A DNA stretch of 8,781 nt. Origin: an uncultured Lachnobacterium sp. GTDB lineage: Bacteria > Bacillota > Clostridia > Lachnospirales > Lachnospiraceae. Under the pieces are notes generated by a model. It worked only from the letters and a program-made list of their open reading frames with translations, was not told the origin of the DNA and made no database searches. Where the stretch lies: assembly GCA_900548765.1 (NCBI GenBank), contig URLU01000089.1, positions 1-8,781 of the forward strand. Reading direction: 5' to 3'. Position numbers and translations under genes: made by a program. Below, piece by piece: positions 6,016 to 8,781 of the stretch; position 1 is the first letter of the stretch, and every line of letters begins with the position of its first letter.

Positions 6016-6886
6016 ACATATATTGAAAAAACAAAATAAAATCAAAACAGTAATCCAATTATCAGCTATTGTTGTGCTCTTATGCTGTATGATGCTAAGT
6101 GCAGGTATGTCAGCACAGAAACAAAAGATACCGGCTGCAACTTATATGGGAGGAAACGATACCATTAAAGAGGTCTGCAGGGAACTGGAAGCTGCGGGAG
6201 TCTCTAATGTGGATGTGTTCCAGGAGTGGGCAGCTGATTTTGCAGCTTCTGCAGGAAATAACGCAAATCTGGAGGATGCATGGTCTGATCCTGAAAAAAT
6301 GAGTATGGATATAGGGAAATGTATGGATGGCTGGGAGCAGAATCATGATTATTCAGACAGTAACTGCAGAATGACAGCTTTTCTCTTGCTGGATGGGCTG
6401 CTTCATGCAGAAACAACGGAAAGCAGCTATAATGGCAGCTATTTAATGTTTGATACAGAAGCGATAGATAATGTGGAAAGATATGAGATTATAAAAGAAA
6501 ATAAAGATATGTTTACTACACTCTATGGCGAAAAGAGTGTTACGGATGAAAACCATCCGGAAATCACATTTTCCAACAACTGGCAGCATTATGGATTTCA
6601 AATAGATAGTGACAGAATATCTCTTCTCAGCATAGTAATATATGATCCGGATTCGGATGTTGTTTTCGTAGGTCACACCGGTATTCTTATAAAATACAGT
6701 GACTACTATTTATTTGTAGAAAAAATTGCGTTTGAACAGCCATATCAGGCAACAAAGGCACATGATATGGAAGAGCTTCTTGATATTTTGTCATTGAGAC
6801 CAGAATATTTCGGCGAAGAAGGAGAAATTGGACCCTTCGTGTATTGTAACGGAGAATATATTGGAACATTAAAGAAAAATATTTAA
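5990..6886 (+). CDS. Exported or membrane-anchored protein resembling DUF4300, possible papain-fold cysteine enzyme
   Basis: 298 residues from ATG 5990, or 287 from an in-frame TTG at 6023. The TTG has AAAGGA 11 bases upstream, while the ATG has no useful ribosome site, so the shorter form is a real option. A basic N-terminus is followed by a hydrophobic segment (about 21-41) ending near AGMSA, a signal peptide or uncleaved anchor. No standard lipobox is seen. The mature part is acidic. Conserved-looking blocks are DSNCRMTAFLLLDGLL (Cys126), VVFVGHTGILI (His229) and YYLFVEKIAFEQPYQATK (Glu244, Glu249). A Cys at a helix start, a His beginning a strand and a later acidic residue resemble papain/NlpC-like folds. 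The NCR-T-F and HTG blocks recall DUF4300 proteins of Bacillota, whose function is unknown. It follows a decayed gene and is AT-rich, with many AAA and ATA codons near the start. The family call is from memory of motifs, and catalysis is inference. Confidence 0.6.
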   Translation: MLIKKKRNRHILKKQNKIKTVIQLSAIVVLLCCMMLSAGMSAQKQKIPAATYMGGNDTIKEVCRELEAAGVSNVDVFQEWAADFAASAGNNANLEDAWSDPEKMSMDIGKCMDGWEQNHDYSDSNCRMTAFLLLDGLLHAETTESSYNGSYLMFDTEAIDNVERYEIIKENKDMFTTLYGEKSVTDENHPEITFSNNWQHYGFQIDSDRISLLSIVIYDPDSDVVFVGHTGILIKYSDYYLFVEKIAFEQPYQATKAHDMEELLDILSLRPEYFGEEGEIGPFVYCNGEYIGTLKKNI

Positions 6887-7010
6887 TACTGGTACAGGCT
6901 TTGTTTTTGAATAATATGGGGTCAAAGGTAGAAAAAGTTAAAAAAATCATGGATATAGTGTTAGAATTGTTTGAAAAAGTGCGTTAAAATACAAAAAAAC
7001 GAAATAAGTA

Positions 7011-7016
7011 AAGGGG
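7011..7016 (+). promoter_or_regulatory. Ribosome binding site of the GH13 gene
   Basis: AAGGGG lies seven bases before ATG 7024 in an otherwise A-rich leader and fixes that start. A weak promoter may sit upstream (TTAGAA 6961-6966, 18-base spacer, TAAAAT 6985-6990), but the -35 match is poor. The rest of the 137-base gap has no clear terminator. Confidence 0.75.
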
Positions 7017-7023
7017 AAAATTT

Positions 7024-8742
7024 ATGGAGTATTCAGCAATTTTTCATGATATGGATAAAAGGTTCTGCTATGCGATTGATAAGGATGTATTCGTGATCCG
7101 TGTGCAGGTAAAAAAGGATGATATGAAGGAGATAATCCTTCACTATGAGGACAAGTATATACCAATGGAGCGCAAGGATACGCGAAAGACGATTTCTATG
7201 AAGAAGGTTGCCACTTCGCAGTTCCACGATTATTATGAAGCACAGCTTCAGATGCATTTGATATGTCTGCGCTATTTCTTTGAATTTATAGACACACATG
7301 GAGAGAAGGTATATTACGGCAATTATGAATTTAATAAAGACTGTATTACAAACAGGGACAGGATGTTTGACTGCCCGCAGAACCTCAGGGAGGAAGAGAT
7401 GTTTGAGGTGCCACAGTGGGCAGCCAATAAGGTAGTATATCAGATTTTTCCATCCCGTTTTGCAGCATCACAGCCTGTAGACAAGGAGCTGTGGTATAAA
7501 GCACCGATTACACATATGGACGATTTACATGGCAATCTAAGAGGAATTATTGAACATCTGGATTATATTGAGAACCTGGGAATTGACGTCCTGTATATGA
7601 CACCTATTTTTAAATCGAATTCGTGTCATAAGTACGATACCATAGATTATTATCAGATTGATCCTTCATTTGGAACAACAGAGGATCTTAGGGAGCTGGT
7701 ACAAAAAGCGCATGAGCGTGGAATGAAGGTGGTTCTGGATGCGGTATACAATCATACGGGAAGAGATTTTTTCGCATTCCAGGATATTCTGGAAAAGGGT
7801 GAAAAATCCAGATATCTGGACTGGTATTTTATTGATGAACTGCCACCTAAAGGTGAAATGGGAGAGATTCCAAACTACAAATGTTTTGGTTATTATGGAG
7901 GGATGCCAAAGCTAAATCTGAAGAATCCTGAGGTTGAAAAATACATTACAGATGTTGCATGTTATTGGATTAAGGAATGTGACATTGATGGATGGAGAAT
8001 GGACGTAGGTGATGAAATCAGTCATTTTTTCTGGAAAAATTTTAGAAAGGCAATTAAGGCTGTAAAGAAGGATATGCTGATAATTGGAGAAATATGGCAT
8101 TATGCAGGAGATTTCCTTGAGGGAGATGAATGGGATACTGTCATGAATTACCCATTTTACCTGAATATGATAGACCTGCTCGCAGATACCAGGATTAATG
8201 TCAGCCAGTTTGTACAGAATCTTGGCTATCTGAAAGGCCGCTTAAATAAAAAATGTTATCCTCTTATGTGGAACCTGATTGACAGCCATGATACAGCAAG
8301 ATTTTTACATCTATGTAATGATAATAAGAAAAAACAGCATCTGGCTGCGGCTTTTCAGCTGTTATTGCCAGGAATGCCTATGGTATATTATGGAGATGAG
8401 TTTGCAATGCCAGGAGCAAACGATCCGGATTGCAGGCGAGGTATGTACTGGGATGAAGAATACCAGGACAAAGAGATGTTTAAATGGTATAAAAAGCTCT
8501 TGCAGATTCGAAAAACACATACATGCGTTGTAGATGGTGAATTGCTTGAGATAAGCGCAAGGGATGAGGAAGAGACAATTGTTATGACTAGAAAAAATGG
8601 TGAAGAGACAATTGCCATGATTTTCAATTGCAGTACCGAGATGAAGGAATTTAATGAGTATGCACAGAAATACAATCTGATTACAGACAGCGTATTTGAT
8701 GGAAAAGTAGAAGGGCTTGATGCGGCGGTAATCCTGCTTTAG
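7024..8742 (+). CDS. GH13 alpha-glycosidase of the neopullulanase / cyclomaltodextrinase / maltogenic amylase type
   Basis: 572 residues, the usual length for GH13 subfamily 20. It hydrolyses alpha-1,4 links in maltodextrins, cyclodextrins or pullulan fragments by a retaining mechanism. The N-terminal 125 or so residues fit the CBM34-like beta-sandwich that mediates dimerisation in this subfamily. The TIM barrel starts at VVYQIFPSRF (137-146). Conserved regions are DAVYNH (239-244), the subfamily marker MPKLN (294-298), GWRMDVGDE (323-331) with nucleophile Asp327, IIGEIWH (353-359) with acid/base Glu356, and LIDSHDTAR (418-426) with Asp423. A short C-terminal beta domain follows from about 500. 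All catalytic residues are present. There is no signal peptide, so it acts in the cytoplasm on imported maltodextrins. No transporter, regulator or cre-like operator is evident here. Exact substrate preference cannot be read from the sequence. Confidence 0.93.
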   Translation: MEYSAIFHDMDKRFCYAIDKDVFVIRVQVKKDDMKEIILHYEDKYIPMERKDTRKTISMKKVATSQFHDYYEAQLQMHLICLRYFFEFIDTHGEKVYYGNYEFNKDCITNRDRMFDCPQNLREEEMFEVPQWAANKVVYQIFPSRFAASQPVDKELWYKAPITHMDDLHGNLRGIIEHLDYIENLGIDVLYMTPIFKSNSCHKYDTIDYYQIDPSFGTTEDLRELVQKAHERGMKVVLDAVYNHTGRDFFAFQDILEKGEKSRYLDWYFIDELPPKGEMGEIPNYKCFGYYGGMPKLNLKNPEVEKYITDVACYWIKECDIDGWRMDVGDEISHFFWKNFRKAIKAVKKDMLIIGEIWHYAGDFLEGDEWDTVMNYPFYLNMIDLLADTRINVSQFVQNLGYLKGRLNKKCYPLMWNLIDSHDTARFLHLCNDNKKKQHLAAAFQLLLPGMPMVYYGDEFAMPGANDPDCRRGMYWDEEYQDKEMFKWYKKLLQIRKTHTCVVDGELLEISARDEEETIVMTRKNGEETIAMIFNCSTEMKEFNEYAQKYNLITDSVFDGKVEGLDAAVILL

Positions 8743-8781
8743 CATACAGAAAAATCCTCTGTTAAAATAGTACATGAAATG

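Noticed and set aside
8747..8763. Hairpin ACAGA / TCTGT after the GH13 gene
   Set aside because: A five-pair AT-rich stem with a seven-base loop and no following T-run is too weak to call a terminator.
8362..8775. Minus-strand 137-codon open frame over the GH13 C-terminus
   Set aside because: It is antisense to a complete enzyme with all catalytic motifs and lacks recognisable domains.

Overview
The window looks like chromosomal DNA of a low-GC Gram-positive anaerobe (Bacillota, class Clostridia, most like Lachnospiraceae). The evidence is purine-rich Shine-Dalgarno sites, AT-rich intergenic DNA, a fused HgdC-type activator (a family of strict anaerobes), a clostridial-style glutaminyl-tRNA synthetase, a DUF2225 protein and an intracellular GH13 alpha-glycosidase. 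I would not name a genus from this.

Layout. From the left edge to 1748, on the minus strand, lie the first 582 residues of a large protein with two tandem 2-hydroxyacyl-CoA dehydratase activator (BadF/HgdC) ATPase modules; the gene runs off the window. A 255-base divergent regulatory region (1749-2003) has one good minus-strand promoter and two plus-strand promoters. The second plus-strand promoter has perfect -35 and -10 hexamers and a perfect 14-base palindrome at its expected start site. It drives a rhomboid-fold membrane protein (2004-2852) that lacks the protease residues and ends in a cysteine-rich, probably zinc-binding tail. Two tandem hairpins (2864-2910) separate it from glnS (2974-4662). 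A 13-base tandem repeat and an extended -10 promoter precede a DUF2225 protein (4724-5587).

The 400 bases after 5587 hold no intact gene. They read as a decayed coding sequence with several frame changes, and a plausible terminator lies inside it. Its last codons overlap the start of an exported protein resembling DUF4300 (5990-6886) with a possible Cys/His catalytic pair. After a 137-base gap, a cytoplasmic neopullulanase/cyclomaltodextrinase-type GH13 enzyme (7024-8742) closes the window.

The genes do not form one evident pathway: they are mostly separate housekeeping or accessory transcription units. No RNA gene, CRISPR array, insertion sequence or phage module is visible. The least explained parts are the divergent promoter region with its palindrome and possible leader peptide, the pseudo-rhomboid with zinc tail, the decayed gene, and the exported DUF4300-like protein.
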